From contig NZ_VCJO01000002.1 in NCBI RefSeq assembly GCF_009712475.1, positions 124,001-188,000 on the forward strand: 64,000 nt of DNA, given 5' to 3'. The stretch comes from Micromonospora sp. CP22 (GTDB lineage: Bacteria > Actinomycetota > Actinomycetes > Mycobacteriales > Micromonosporaceae). The position numbers and the translations under genes are program-made. A model generated the notes under the pieces. It did no database searches, had not been told where the DNA came from, and saw nothing but the letters and a program-made list of their open reading frames with translations. Positions 24,559-32,258 of this stretch are shown here, one piece after another; within the stretch, counting starts at the first letter, position 1; every line of letters begins with the position of its first letter.

Positions 24559-25482
24559 TCATGCCAAGTCGCGAGTCAGTAGTTGTTCGCTCACCCAGTC
24601 CTGCGGTGCGGTGAGTTCGTCGCGGGCCAGCAGGTCGAGAAACTGCTCCTGTCCGGTTCTCTCCGCCTCCTCGTCCTGCGGCGACCACGCGAACGGGTTG
24701 TCGTTCAGCATGAATATCGCGTGCTTCGCGTGGAGTTGGTCGTCGGTGAGGAGCAGCCGGGGGCGGTCCGGAAGCTCACGTGCGAACTGTTGGAGTTCGG
24801 GGCAGTCGCGGGCCGGCTGGGTGACTGCGACGATGTCGTACGGTGCCCGAAGTGCTTCCGACAAGACGTCCAGCGACTCAGCCATACGCTGGTCCGCTCC
24901 CGCGATACGGCGCTTCACCTCGACGGGTACGAGGCTCCCGTCGGCGAACAGTAGGACGACATCGGCTTCCCCGATGTTCCTGTCGCCGTCGAAGAAGTTG
25001 ACCCCAGGATGCGCTCCGACGAGGCCGTGTCGCTCGAAGAGCTGATCTAGCCACCGCAAGGCGAGGAGGTGTCCCAGGCTGTCCGTTTCTAGGACGCGCC
25101 GCAGGGCTTCTCCGATACGGTAGGTGAACCTGAGGAGTTCCGGCTCGTAGGGCTGCACAATCGAGCGTCCACAGCCTGGGCAGACCACCGGTGGTGGGAC
25201 CGAGGCCATCGGCAGCCAGGACTTGGCCTTGCACTCAGGGCACACCACCGTTGCCCCACGGACGAGCAAATGTTGCCGCTCTGCCCACGCAACCCAGTTG
25301 ACGGTCGCTTGCCTCCTGCGGAACACCTTGAGGAAATCGCTGAACGGCAGGGCGCGTCCCTCACCCGGAGGAGCGACCGCCGGGTCATCGCGTCCCAGGC
25401 GTACGGCGGCTGCATCGATCTCCTCCTCGGCAATCCCAGTGCTCGAAGTTCTCGATGCGCGCGCGTCCAGCGATCCTTCCAC
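24559..25482 (-). CDS. Zinc-ribbon and PD-(D/E)XK-like nuclease protein, probably 5'-truncated
   Basis: Reading frame of 307 residues from a GTG with no ribosome site. A CPEC...CPGC pair (about 82-105) suggests a zinc ribbon. Further on, EADVVLLF, then after about a dozen residues VEVKRR, matches the D...E-x-K arrangement of restriction-endonuclease-like folds. The start lies about 17 bp from the likely end of an ISAs1 element, and the first ~45 residues look like the interior of a longer protein, so the upstream part was probably lost to the insertion. The protein may come from a defence or DNA-processing system; I do not recognise the family and cannot assign a substrate. Confidence 0.55.
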   Translation of the reverse strand: MEGSLDARASRTSSTGIAEEEIDAAAVRLGRDDPAVAPPGEGRALPFSDFLKVFRRRQATVNWVAWAERQHLLVRGATVVCPECKAKSWLPMASVPPPVVCPGCGRSIVQPYEPELLRFTYRIGEALRRVLETDSLGHLLALRWLDQLFERHGLVGAHPGVNFFDGDRNIGEADVVLLFADGSLVPVEVKRRIAGADQRMAESLDVLSEALRAPYDIVAVTQPARDCPELQQFARELPDRPRLLLTDDQLHAKHAIFMLNDNPFAWSPQDEEAERTGQEQFLDLLARDELTAPQDWVSEQLLTRDLA

Positions 25483-25498
25483 CAGGCCATGCCGCTGC

Positions 25499-26750
25499 CA
25501 GAGCTTCGTCTTGGATCAGTGTGTCATTCCCGCTGCCGGTGTGGTGGCGGTGTCGGTGGGGGATGTGCCGGTCGCGGAGGTATGTCGCGACCTGCTGGAA
25601 CTGTTGGTCGAGGTGTCGGACGGCCGCTCGTCGCAGGGCCGGGATCATCCGGCGGCGGTGGTCCTCGCGGCTGCGGCGGCGACCGTGGCGGGGATGACCG
25701 GTTACACGGCGATGTCGGGTTGGGTGGCCGACGTGCCGGAGGTGGTCGTGGCGGATCCGTACCGACGCGTCGGGGCTCTGCCCGCGGGTCGGCCGTCGCG
25801 GTCGACGATCTGGCGGGTCTGCACCGACGCCGACGCGCAGGCCTTGGACTCGGGGACGTCTGGCCGGCTGGGCCGCGGCATGGCCGCAGGCACTGGTGCG
25901 GATGACCGGCAGGGCAGCGCGCCGCCGCCGCTGATGCAGGTACGGCTGGATGGGAAAACGGTGCGCGGGGCGAAGGGCAACGATGGTGATCAGTTGCATC
26001 TGCTGGCGGCGCTGTCCGGCACGGCCGAGTCCGGCGCACCCAGGGGCGTGCTTGCCCAGGCCGAGGTCACCGGAGCCAAGACGAACGAGCCGGCCACGGC
26101 CCGTGACCTGCTCGACGTGCTCGACCTGACCGGTGTGACGGTCACCGCGGACGCGTTACACACGGTCAAGGCCACCGCCGAACTCATCTGCCAGCGCGGC
26201 GGGCAATTCGTGTTCGCGGTCAAGGAGAACAGACGTGCACTGTTCGACACCCTGAACGCGCTGTCCTGGGCGGACACGCCGATCGCCTACAGCAGTGTCG
26301 ACACCGGACACGGACGGATCACCCGCCGCACCATCCAGGTTCTGCCCGCCCCACCCGATCTGCCGTTCCCGCACGTCAACCAGGTCTGGCTGATCGAACG
26401 CTACGTCACCGACACCACCGGCCGGCACCTGTCCGCCGTCGCTCAACTCGGCGTGGCCAGCCACACCCCTCACCAGGCCGGACCCGCCGACCTCGCCGGC
26501 TACGTCCAAGGCCACTGGGCCATCGAAGCCCTGCACTGGATCCGAGACACCTGCTACCGCGAAGACCACTCCACCGTGCGCACCCGATCCGGACCCCGCA
26601 TCCTCGCCTCGCTGCGTAACCTCGCCATCAACGCGCTACGCCTGGCCGGCCGCCCTGACATCACCGAAGCCACCCGCTGGGCCAGCCGTCACATGACCAG
26701 GCCATTCGCCATCCTCGAACTCACAAAGTGATCTTGAAACGGTCGTGCTG
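25499..26750 (+). mobile_element. ISAs1-family insertion sequence (approximate ends)
   Basis: About 1.25 kb around one transposase gene. The ends are guessed from imperfect inverted similarity: CAG...CGTCTTGGATCA at the left against the complement of TGATCTTGAAACG...CTG at the right. No flanking target duplication is visible, so the boundaries are approximate or a deletion has occurred on one side. Confidence 0.5.
25511..26731 (+). CDS. ISAs1-family transposase
   Basis: DDE transposase of about 406 residues. The family signature is clear: RLDGKTVRGAK (first Asp), TADALHTVKAT (second Asp) and HWAIEALHWIRDTCYREDHS near the C-terminus (Glu). The gene appears intact. The start is uncertain: the frame is open far upstream, no ribosome site is seen, and TTG 25511 or GTG 25541/25544 are candidates; TTG is used because it falls just inside the inferred IS end. 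The element sits beside the N-terminus of the nuclease-like gene, on the opposite strand. Confidence 0.85.
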   Translation: MDQCVIPAAGVVAVSVGDVPVAEVCRDLLELLVEVSDGRSSQGRDHPAAVVLAAAAATVAGMTGYTAMSGWVADVPEVVVADPYRRVGALPAGRPSRSTIWRVCTDADAQALDSGTSGRLGRGMAAGTGADDRQGSAPPPLMQVRLDGKTVRGAKGNDGDQLHLLAALSGTAESGAPRGVLAQAEVTGAKTNEPATARDLLDVLDLTGVTVTADALHTVKATAELICQRGGQFVFAVKENRRALFDTLNALSWADTPIAYSSVDTGHGRITRRTIQVLPAPPDLPFPHVNQVWLIERYVTDTTGRHLSAVAQLGVASHTPHQAGPADLAGYVQGHWAIEALHWIRDTCYREDHSTVRTRSGPRILASLRNLAINALRLAGRPDITEATRWASRHMTRPFAILELTK

Positions 26751-27000
26751 ATTGAGGCCGTGACCAGCAGTTACACCAACACGCAATGGCCCTGGGGGTC
26801 CAAGTGGCCGACCTGCGGCTCTTGTCGTCACTCGGGCTCCTACTTCATCTGGCTGTTTCAAATGGGTCAATCTCCCCCAAATGACTGTCGGAGTATCTCC
26901 TTTCGGAAAAAATTACAGACATTGACGTAGTCAACCACTCGCCGTAAATTGCAGGTTGCACTCGGTCACCGAAGTTCAATCGACGGGGAAGGGTCCTATC

Positions 27001-27660
27001 TTGTCAAAACCTGCATTTCGGCTGGTCAGGGTTCTGGCGGCAGCCTCAGTGACTGCTTGCGTGACTTTACTCATGACCCCCGCGTCGAGTATCGCCGCAC
27101 CGGCCTCGAGTGACAGTTACGACTGGGAGTCGGCAACCGTGGCGCCCACCGAGAGGCAATTGGCGGCGGGCATCGCCGACGTCCTGAAGCGCACGCCGGG
27201 CTCCCGTCAGATTGGTCCGGCGGAAATCGAACTAGCCCCCGGGCTGATAATGCAGCTGCCGCCAGCTAACGGCGGGGCGCGGGTGGCAGAAGCAGACCCG
27301 CCGTGCCCCAGCCTTTACATGTGCGCCTACGCGCACCGACAGTACACTAACCCCAGTCTCAACTTCACGGTGTGCGGCCGGGAATGGAACTTGGGCAACT
27401 ACGCCTATCCGGGCGGCGGTGTGTGGAACGACAAGATTTCGTCCATCAACAACAACCAGAGTAGTGGGACCTGGTCGTACTTCTACGACCACGTGGGCAA
27501 CAATAATTGGGACAGAATCTTGTCAGTTGCTGCTGGCACTCGGCGAGCCAATCTGGCGCTAGACGCCGCTGAGTCGGGCGGAGGGAACGCTAACGACAGG
27601 ATCGACGGCGTGCATGTCTGCGGCCCCGTTCCTTCTCCCTGGAAGCCGAACTGGCCGTAA
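27001..27660 (+). CDS. Secreted peptidase inhibitor family I36-like protein
   Basis: Protein of 219 residues from TTG 27001 with AAGGG upstream. A classical signal peptide is visible (basic MSKPAFRLVR, hydrophobic core, then SSIAAPA cleavage region), followed by a ~75-residue propeptide-like segment. The C-terminal ~95 residues (four Cys, YAYPGGGVWNDKISSINNN) resemble the crystallin-like fold of Streptomyces metalloproteinase inhibitor SMPI (family I36). It probably acts outside the cell against metalloproteases, though many I36-type proteins are uncharacterised. It is convergent with the sigma/putative anti-sigma pair, separated by a strong hairpin, and lies in the tRNA-Ala island. Confidence 0.75.
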   Translation: MSKPAFRLVRVLAAASVTACVTLLMTPASSIAAPASSDSYDWESATVAPTERQLAAGIADVLKRTPGSRQIGPAEIELAPGLIMQLPPANGGARVAEADPPCPSLYMCAYAHRQYTNPSLNFTVCGREWNLGNYAYPGGGVWNDKISSINNNQSSGTWSYFYDHVGNNNWDRILSVAAGTRRANLALDAAESGGGNANDRIDGVHVCGPVPSPWKPNWP

Positions 27661-27671
27661 CGTAGCGGCAC

Positions 27672-27710
27672 ATCAGGCGTGTCCGGAGAGTTTCTCCGGG
27701 CACGCCTGAT
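27672..27710. terminator. Bidirectional hairpin terminator
   Basis: ATCAGGCGTG pairs perfectly with CACGCCTGAT, and inside it CCGGAG pairs with CTCCGG around a short loop. It lies 11 bp after the inhibitor gene and 7 bp beyond the 3' end of the convergent anti-sigma-like gene, so it can serve both. Confidence 0.8.
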
Positions 27711-27717
27711 CTGTCCG

Positions 27718-28356
27718 CTAACTTGCACGAGTGCTCTCAAGAGCCGGAGTAGGCGGGACAGGGTAAGAGGAGCCTGTCTCGGGAGCTTGCGGCGACGAAG
27801 TGCTCGGGCGTACGGGAGCCACCTGAAGACCGACAGACCCGCAGGTCTCGGGAGCGTTATTAAACTTATCGCCATCTATGATATAGATTAGCTTTCCGGC
27901 CGGCGGCTGAATTGGCTCCTGTGTCGAAGGGGTCGGCCCGCCGATCACGCACGAGAATAAGCTTTGCGGCGCTTCTTCATCGAAGACTCGGCGCCAGATC
28001 CTGCGACACGCATCAACTGGTTCTTCTCCTTCCTCAAGGCCGGTTTCCGCCTGACTCTGAAGGCCTTCTGTCGAACACACAAAGGCCGAATCGGAGGCCG
28101 GCAGGTACTCGGGCGAGGCAATTGGCGCATCGTAACGGGCGATTGCCGCCGTAGCCCCACCAACAAACACTACCCCCAACGCCGTGGCTGCAAGCGTGGC
28201 GCGGAGCGAGGGCCGACGCCGCTTGGCGGATCTTTGTCCTGTCGTCAGCACGTCTTTCAATACTGCTTTTCCGTCCGTCCCGCGGGCATATCCGTTTGAT
28301 AGATCCGGCCTTGACCCGCGGAGGAGCCTTTCCACCTGATCGTTCGAGAGTTTCAA
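27718..28356 (-). CDS. Membrane protein coupled to sigma factor, putative anti-sigma
   Basis: Protein of 212 residues starting at TTG 28356, which overlaps the stop of the sigma gene (TTGA), with GGAG seven bases upstream. A cytoplasmic ~50-residue N-terminus is followed by one membrane helix (about 52-73) and a ~138-residue outside domain with four Cys residues and a Pro/Ser-rich tail. The coupling and topology are those of an anti-sigma factor, but the N-terminus lacks the HxxxCxxC zinc motif of the common ZAS class. The anti-sigma role is inferred from position only. Confidence 0.6.
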   Translation of the reverse strand: MKLSNDQVERLLRGSRPDLSNGYARGTDGKAVLKDVLTTGQRSAKRRRPSLRATLAATALGVVFVGGATAAIARYDAPIASPEYLPASDSAFVCSTEGLQSQAETGLEEGEEPVDACRRIWRRVFDEEAPQSLFSCVIGGPTPSTQEPIQPPAGKLIYIIDGDKFNNAPETCGSVGLQVAPVRPSTSSPQAPETGSSYPVPPTPALESTRAS

Positions 28357-28934
28357 CGCGCTGCTCCTGTTTGAGATTGACCTGCATTCGAATGAGTAGT
28401 CGATCCACTTTCGGTGATCTTCAATCGAATTATTTCCGCAAAACGACGTTTCGCTCGGTGCAAGCGAACCGCAAGAGCCGCTTGACTGCAGCCCGCCGCG
28501 ATCGCCGCATCGCGTCCCGCCAAGTCATACCAGTAGCGAAGCAGCAGGACTTCGCGATCCGCCTCGCTGAGTCTGCCCAGGGCAGCTACCACCTCGCGCT
28601 GCTCGACGATACCGTCCGCATGGTCAGCGAGGCCCTCGCCGGGGAATTCCTGTAGGCGCTGGTGCAGCGCGACCCAATCAGCGACTTGCCGTTTTTCGGT
28701 GGCAATAACGCGCCGTGCGACACCAAATAGCCATGGGCGCTCCTCTCCGGGACGTATAGAGTCGAGCCGACGCCACGCCACTGCAAAAACCTCACTCACT
28801 ACATCCTTAGCAGCTTCAGCGGTCACCCGATGACTGGCATATGCATAGATCGCGTCCCCGTGGCGAAGGAACAGGTCGGTCAGTCGCTGTCGATCCGCTG
28901 CTACGGCAGCGCGTGTATGTTCGGCGGGCACCAT
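28353..28934 (-). CDS. ECF-type RNA polymerase sigma factor
   Basis: Protein of 193 residues with a sigma-70 region 2 (about 18-85: FLRHGDAIYAYASHRV, AKDVVSEVFAVAWRR, PWLFGVARRV) and region 4 (about 115-165: ALGRLSEADREVLLLRYW, AAIAAGCSQAALAVRLHRAKRR). This is the layout of extracytoplasmic-function sigma factors. GGAGG lies very close to the ATG at 28934; the in-frame GTG at 28931 is better spaced and may be used. It is followed by a coupled membrane protein, probably its regulator. Its targets are unknown; the inhibitor gene nearby is convergent, so control of it would need a separate promoter. Confidence 0.88.
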   Translation of the reverse strand: MVPAEHTRAAVAADRQRLTDLFLRHGDAIYAYASHRVTAEAAKDVVSEVFAVAWRRLDSIRPGEERPWLFGVARRVIATEKRQVADWVALHQRLQEFPGEGLADHADGIVEQREVVAALGRLSEADREVLLLRYWYDLAGRDAAIAAGCSQAALAVRLHRAKRRFAEIIRLKITESGSTTHSNAGQSQTGAAR

Positions 28935-29238
28935 GCCTCCAGAGATGCGTCTACCCGTACTTGTTCGAAACCCCGGAGTTTCTTACACCCAGCGACGTGT
29001 CCCAGGACTATGGTGGTAGTTGCCCCGCCACAGGGCCGGCCCATCCGGCATCCCGGTCGACGGAAGCCGCCTGCGAGCTACCAAGCCGGGACTACAGAGG
29101 TTGAAAGGCTGGCGGCTCAGCCCGCTTCTTCCGTCCGGTCACATCGTTCAGTGTCGCCGTCATCACGGCACCTCCTCACCTTGGGCTTCCCCCTGAGACG
29201 TGGACACCCTGAGACTGGACGTTGGTCCAGAGGAAGGG

Positions 29239-29553
29239 GTGTCCCCGTTGGGGCGTCCATCGAAGTACACGGAAGAGTTTCAGCGTGACGCGGTCGACCT
29301 GGTGCACTCGTCGGGGCGGCCGATCAACCAGGTCGCTCGTGAGCTGGGGATGAGTCACGAGACGCTGCGGAACTGGGTTCGTAAGCGGGATCGGCAGACC
29401 GGTACGGGTACGGCTGCCTCCGGTGACGGGGTGTCGGTGGCGGACAAGGACGCCGAAATCGCCCGTCTGCGGCGTGAGATGGCTGAGCTGCGGCAGGAGA
29501 AGGAGATGCTGCGCAAGGCAGCCGCCTATTTCGCGAAGGAGATGGATCGGTGA
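29239..29553 (+). CDS. IS3-family transposase OrfA
   Basis: Helix-turn-helix protein of 104 residues from GTG 29239, with AGAGGAAGG upstream. LGRPSKYTEEFQRDAV and INQVARELGMSHETLRNWV form the DNA-binding part; a leucine-zipper-like coiled coil (AEIARLRREMAELRQEKEMLRKAAAYF) follows, as usual in IS3 OrfA proteins. Its stop overlaps the OrfB start (GTGA), where IS3 elements often make an OrfAB fusion by frameshifting. Confidence 0.88.
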   Translation: MSPLGRPSKYTEEFQRDAVDLVHSSGRPINQVARELGMSHETLRNWVRKRDRQTGTGTAASGDGVSVADKDAEIARLRREMAELRQEKEMLRKAAAYFAKEMDR

Positions 29554-30449
29554 CCAGCCGCTTCCGGTTCATCTCCGCCCACCGCGCCACCTTCGGCGTC
29601 AAGCGGCTGTGCCGAGTCCTGGCGGTGTCCCGCTCCGGGTTCTACCGCTGGACCGGCAGCGAACCCGCCCGTCAGGCCCGCGCCGCCGCCGAGGACGCCC
29701 TCGCCGCACAGATCACCCAGGTTCACGCCGACTCCGGCGGCACCTACGGATCCCCTCGGGTGACCGTCGAGCTACGCGCCCAAGGTGTGCGTGTCAACCG
29801 CAAGCGGGTCGAGCGAATCACGCGGCAACGCGACGTCGTCGGCCGGCACCTTCGCCGCCGCAAACGCACCACCATCCCGGACCCGGCCACCCCGCCGGCG
29901 CCGGACCTGCTCGGCCGCGACTTCACCGCCACCACACCCGACCAGCGCTGGTGCGGCGACATCACCTACCTGCGCGTCGGCGCCGGCTGGCTGTATCTGG
30001 CCACCGTCATCGACATCGCCACCCGCCGACTGATCGGCTGGTCGATCAACACCCACATGCGCACCAGCCTGGTCATCGACGCCCTCGACACGGCCGTCGC
30101 CGCCCGCGGCGGCCGCGTTGACGGCGTGATCTTCCACAGCGACCGCGGCAGCCAGTACAGCAGTGCCGACTTCACCGACGCCTGCCAACGGCACGGCATC
30201 CGCCGCTCGATGGGACGCATCGGCTCGTCGTACGACAACGCCCTGGCCGAAGCCTTCTTCGCCACCTGCAAGCGTGAACTCGACGTCGACCACCGACGCT
30301 GGACATCCGAGGCCGACGCCCGCCGCGACGTGTTCCGATGGATCGCCTTCTACAACCACCGACGCCGCCACTCCGCACTCGGCTACCTCAGCCCCGCCGA
30401 CTACGAACAAACCCTCACACCAACTACACTCCACCAAGTCGCGGCGTAA
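29550..30449 (+). CDS. IS3-family transposase OrfB (DDE integrase)
   Basis: Integrase-core transposase of 299 residues. An N-terminal HTH_21-like segment (SGGTYGSPRV, RVERITRQ) precedes an rve domain with the catalytic triad in WCGDITYL (Asp), FHSDRGSQY (Asp) and NALAEAFF (Glu), and ends with HRRRHSALGYLSPADYE. The GTG start overlaps the OrfA stop by four bases. All catalytic residues are present and there are no internal stops. Confidence 0.92.
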   Translation: MTSRFRFISAHRATFGVKRLCRVLAVSRSGFYRWTGSEPARQARAAAEDALAAQITQVHADSGGTYGSPRVTVELRAQGVRVNRKRVERITRQRDVVGRHLRRRKRTTIPDPATPPAPDLLGRDFTATTPDQRWCGDITYLRVGAGWLYLATVIDIATRRLIGWSINTHMRTSLVIDALDTAVAARGGRVDGVIFHSDRGSQYSSADFTDACQRHGIRRSMGRIGSSYDNALAEAFFATCKRELDVDHRRWTSEADARRDVFRWIAFYNHRRRHSALGYLSPADYEQTLTPTTLHQVAA

Positions 30450-30586
30450 CCCGGTGTCCACATCCCAAGGGGAACCTCACTCCGTGAGAACAAGATCCGT
30501 TGGGCCGGACTGGTTTCGACGGACGTGGCCGATCAGAGTACGCAAGGGGGACCGAGAACCTACAACCCGGATCGTCACTGTGGGCG

Positions 30587-30961
30587 TTAGAGGCCGATCG
30601 GGGGTAGCCCGTGGATGCCGGTCGCCGTCACGGTGGCGTCGTCGATAGCACTCGGGTCGATGCTCCAGCGACCGGCCATCGCCATCACATCGGGCTCAGA
30701 CGGCGTCGTTTCGTACCAGGCTGTCCACTCATCGTCCGACCAGTGTTCCCACCCCGGCTCCATGCCCCGAATGCCGATGCCCAACTCGGCCTCGTGCCTC
30801 CGTACCCCGGCTAGCCGGTGGATCTGGTAGCTGCCGCTCGCCGACACCTCCGACCCCCAGCTCAGACCGCGACACCGAACGGCAGTGATCACGGCCCGCA
30901 GCCCGGCAGGACGGCATCGGACACGGTACTCACGGCTACCCAGGCGTTGCCACACCAGCAC
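30587..30961 (-). CDS. Hypothetical protein
   Basis: Reading frame of 124 codons between the IS3 element and the tRNA-Ala gene. The last ~55 residues (from MEPGWEHWSDDEW) are acidic and Trp-rich and look protein-like; the first half is Arg-rich and may be non-coding, with an internal ATG as the alternative start. No family is recognised and no ribosome site is convincing. It may be the tail of a gene broken by the insertion. Confidence 0.35.
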   Translation of the reverse strand: MLVWQRLGSREYRVRCRPAGLRAVITAVRCRGLSWGSEVSASGSYQIHRLAGVRRHEAELGIGIRGMEPGWEHWSDDEWTAWYETTPSEPDVMAMAGRWSIDPSAIDDATVTATGIHGLPPIGL

Positions 30962-31219
30962 AGATTCGATGTGGTGCTGTGCCTTGCTGACGGTCTCGGA
31001 CCCGGCAAACTTCGACGAGCCGGGCGGGCCAACGGGCCGACGCAGCCACTACCACCAGGCACATCGCTCCGGAAGAAGGACGGTTCGCGGCTGCCCCGAC
31101 GGCTGGGGCAGGCCATCCCAGGAGGCCCAACAGCCTCCACCTCGTGAGACGAGGTGATACGCGAAGCCAGCGACATTCACAAGCATCGCTTGAAAATGCC
31201 GCTGACCTGCGGTTTTGGG

Positions 31220-31292
31220 TGGAGCCGAGGGGACTCGAACCCCTGACCCCCACACTGCCAGTGTGGTGCGCTACCAGCTGCGCCACGGCCCC
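31220..31292 (-). tRNA. tRNA-Ala(GGC)
   Basis: Seventy-three bases fold into a complete cloverleaf: acceptor GGGGCCG with CGGCTCC, D-arm GCGCAGCTGGTAGCGC, anticodon stem CCACA/TGTGG around loop CTGGCAG (anticodon GGC, alanine), T-arm with GGTTCGAGTCC. The discriminator A is followed by CCC, so the CCA end is not encoded. Its 3' 46 bp region is duplicated at 24214-24259, so the gene serves as an integration site. Confidence 0.95.
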
Positions 31293-31382
31293 TTGCCTTC
31301 GCACCCGGTCGCCCGGGCACTGGAAGAACTATACACACGCCGCCCCGCATGGTCATCTCGCGGGGTGCCCGTCGGCCGGTGC

Positions 31383-31973
31383 TCAGTTCAGCGCGACGTC
31401 CGGCGGGAAATGCGCGACGGCGGCCATCATGCCGCCCTGTCGACGCAGCACCATCGGCCACAGGTCGTCGGGTCGGTCGACGAAGGCGTCACCGGGCAGC
31501 GCGTCGAGCACGAACCAGGAGCCGTCCTCGATCTCCTGCTCCAGCTGCCCGGTGCCCCAGCCCGCGTACCCGGCGAAGACCCGGATGCCCTGCACGTTCT
31601 CTCTTAGCCGCTCGGGATCCACCGACAGGTCGAGTGTGCCCACCGCGCCGGAAACCTGGTGGAAGCCTTTGAGGCGACGCACCGGCGGACGCATCCGGGC
31701 CAGACAGATCGCGGAGTCCGGCTGCACGGGACCGCCTTCGAACAGCACCGCCGGATGGCGAGCCAGGTCACCCCAGTCGCGTAGGACGTCCGCCACCGGC
31801 ACCTCGGTGGCCCGGTTGAGCACCACGCCGAGCGCACCGCCGGGCTCGTGTGCGACCAGGAGCACGACCGTACGATCGAAGTTCGGATCCTTGAGCGCCG
31901 GTGTCGCCACCAGCAGCTTCCCGGTCATCGACTCCGTCGCCCGCCCGCCGATCGCCTGCCCCTCTCCTTGCAT
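31383..31973 (-). CDS. YqgE/AlgH family protein
   Basis: Protein of about 196 residues of the YqgE/AlgH (DUF179) family: MTGKLLVATPALKDPNFDRTV at the start, LVAHEPGGALGVVLNR, LFEGGPVQPDS, and FAGYAGWGTGQLEQEI. The biochemical role of the family is not established; AlgH was linked to alginate regulation in Pseudomonas. ATG 31973 is used; GTG 31982 upstream and ATG 31928 (closer to the conserved part, with GGAG nearby) are alternatives. It is monocistronic, divergent from the decarboxylase gene. Confidence 0.88.
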   Translation of the reverse strand: MQGEGQAIGGRATESMTGKLLVATPALKDPNFDRTVVLLVAHEPGGALGVVLNRATEVPVADVLRDWGDLARHPAVLFEGGPVQPDSAICLARMRPPVRRLKGFHQVSGAVGTLDLSVDPERLRENVQGIRVFAGYAGWGTGQLEQEIEDGSWFVLDALPGDAFVDRPDDLWPMVLRRQGGMMAAVAHFPPDVALN

Positions 31974-32258
31974 CACGCGCACCCGTCAGTCGTGCACGGA
32001 ACGGCGGAACCGGTCACACTTTCCGGCGGTGTGCCCAACCGGTGACATCCGTACTGTCATCGCCATGTCTGGCACCATAGCTTGCGTTCCCGACCCAGGC
32101 GAAGGTCTGCGGGTCGGGTGATCGGCGCTCGGAATGGTCGGACTGGCGACGGTGGCGGTCGAGTCGGTTGAGCCCGCAGGTAAGCCGCTGCGAATCGACA
32201 CCGGGGCAGTGCCGAAACGCCCCTGTACACCCGAGTCGCCCCGATACATTCAGAGGCG

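Larger units (their letters stand above)
29185..30476 (+). mobile_element. Complete IS3-family insertion sequence
   Basis: About 1.29 kb with imperfect 24-bp terminal inverted repeats at 29185-29208 and 30453-30476 (GGTGTCCAC.TC.CA.GGGG reading in from the right, about four mismatches). It encloses two overlapping transposase frames with intact catalytic residues. It looks recent and potentially functional. It lies inside the tRNA-Ala island, upstream of the sigma gene. Confidence 0.85.
24214..31263. mobile_element. tRNA-Ala-associated genomic island (about 7 kb)
   Basis: Segment bounded by the 46-bp direct repeat of the tRNA-Ala 3' end. It contains a nuclease-like gene, an ISAs1-type element, a secreted inhibitor, a sigma/putative anti-sigma pair, an IS3-family element and a small hypothetical gene. 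Codon use and base composition between 26.9 and 28.9 kb are visibly less GC-rich than the core genome. I find no integrase, excisionase, replication or transfer gene, so it looks like a remnant of an integrative element that lost its core and was invaded by insertion sequences. Confidence 0.7.

Noticed and set aside
30889..31304. Minus-strand frames next to and through tRNA-Ala, as a possible integrase remnant
   Set aside because: No tyrosine or serine recombinase motifs are visible, and the sequence runs into the tRNA.
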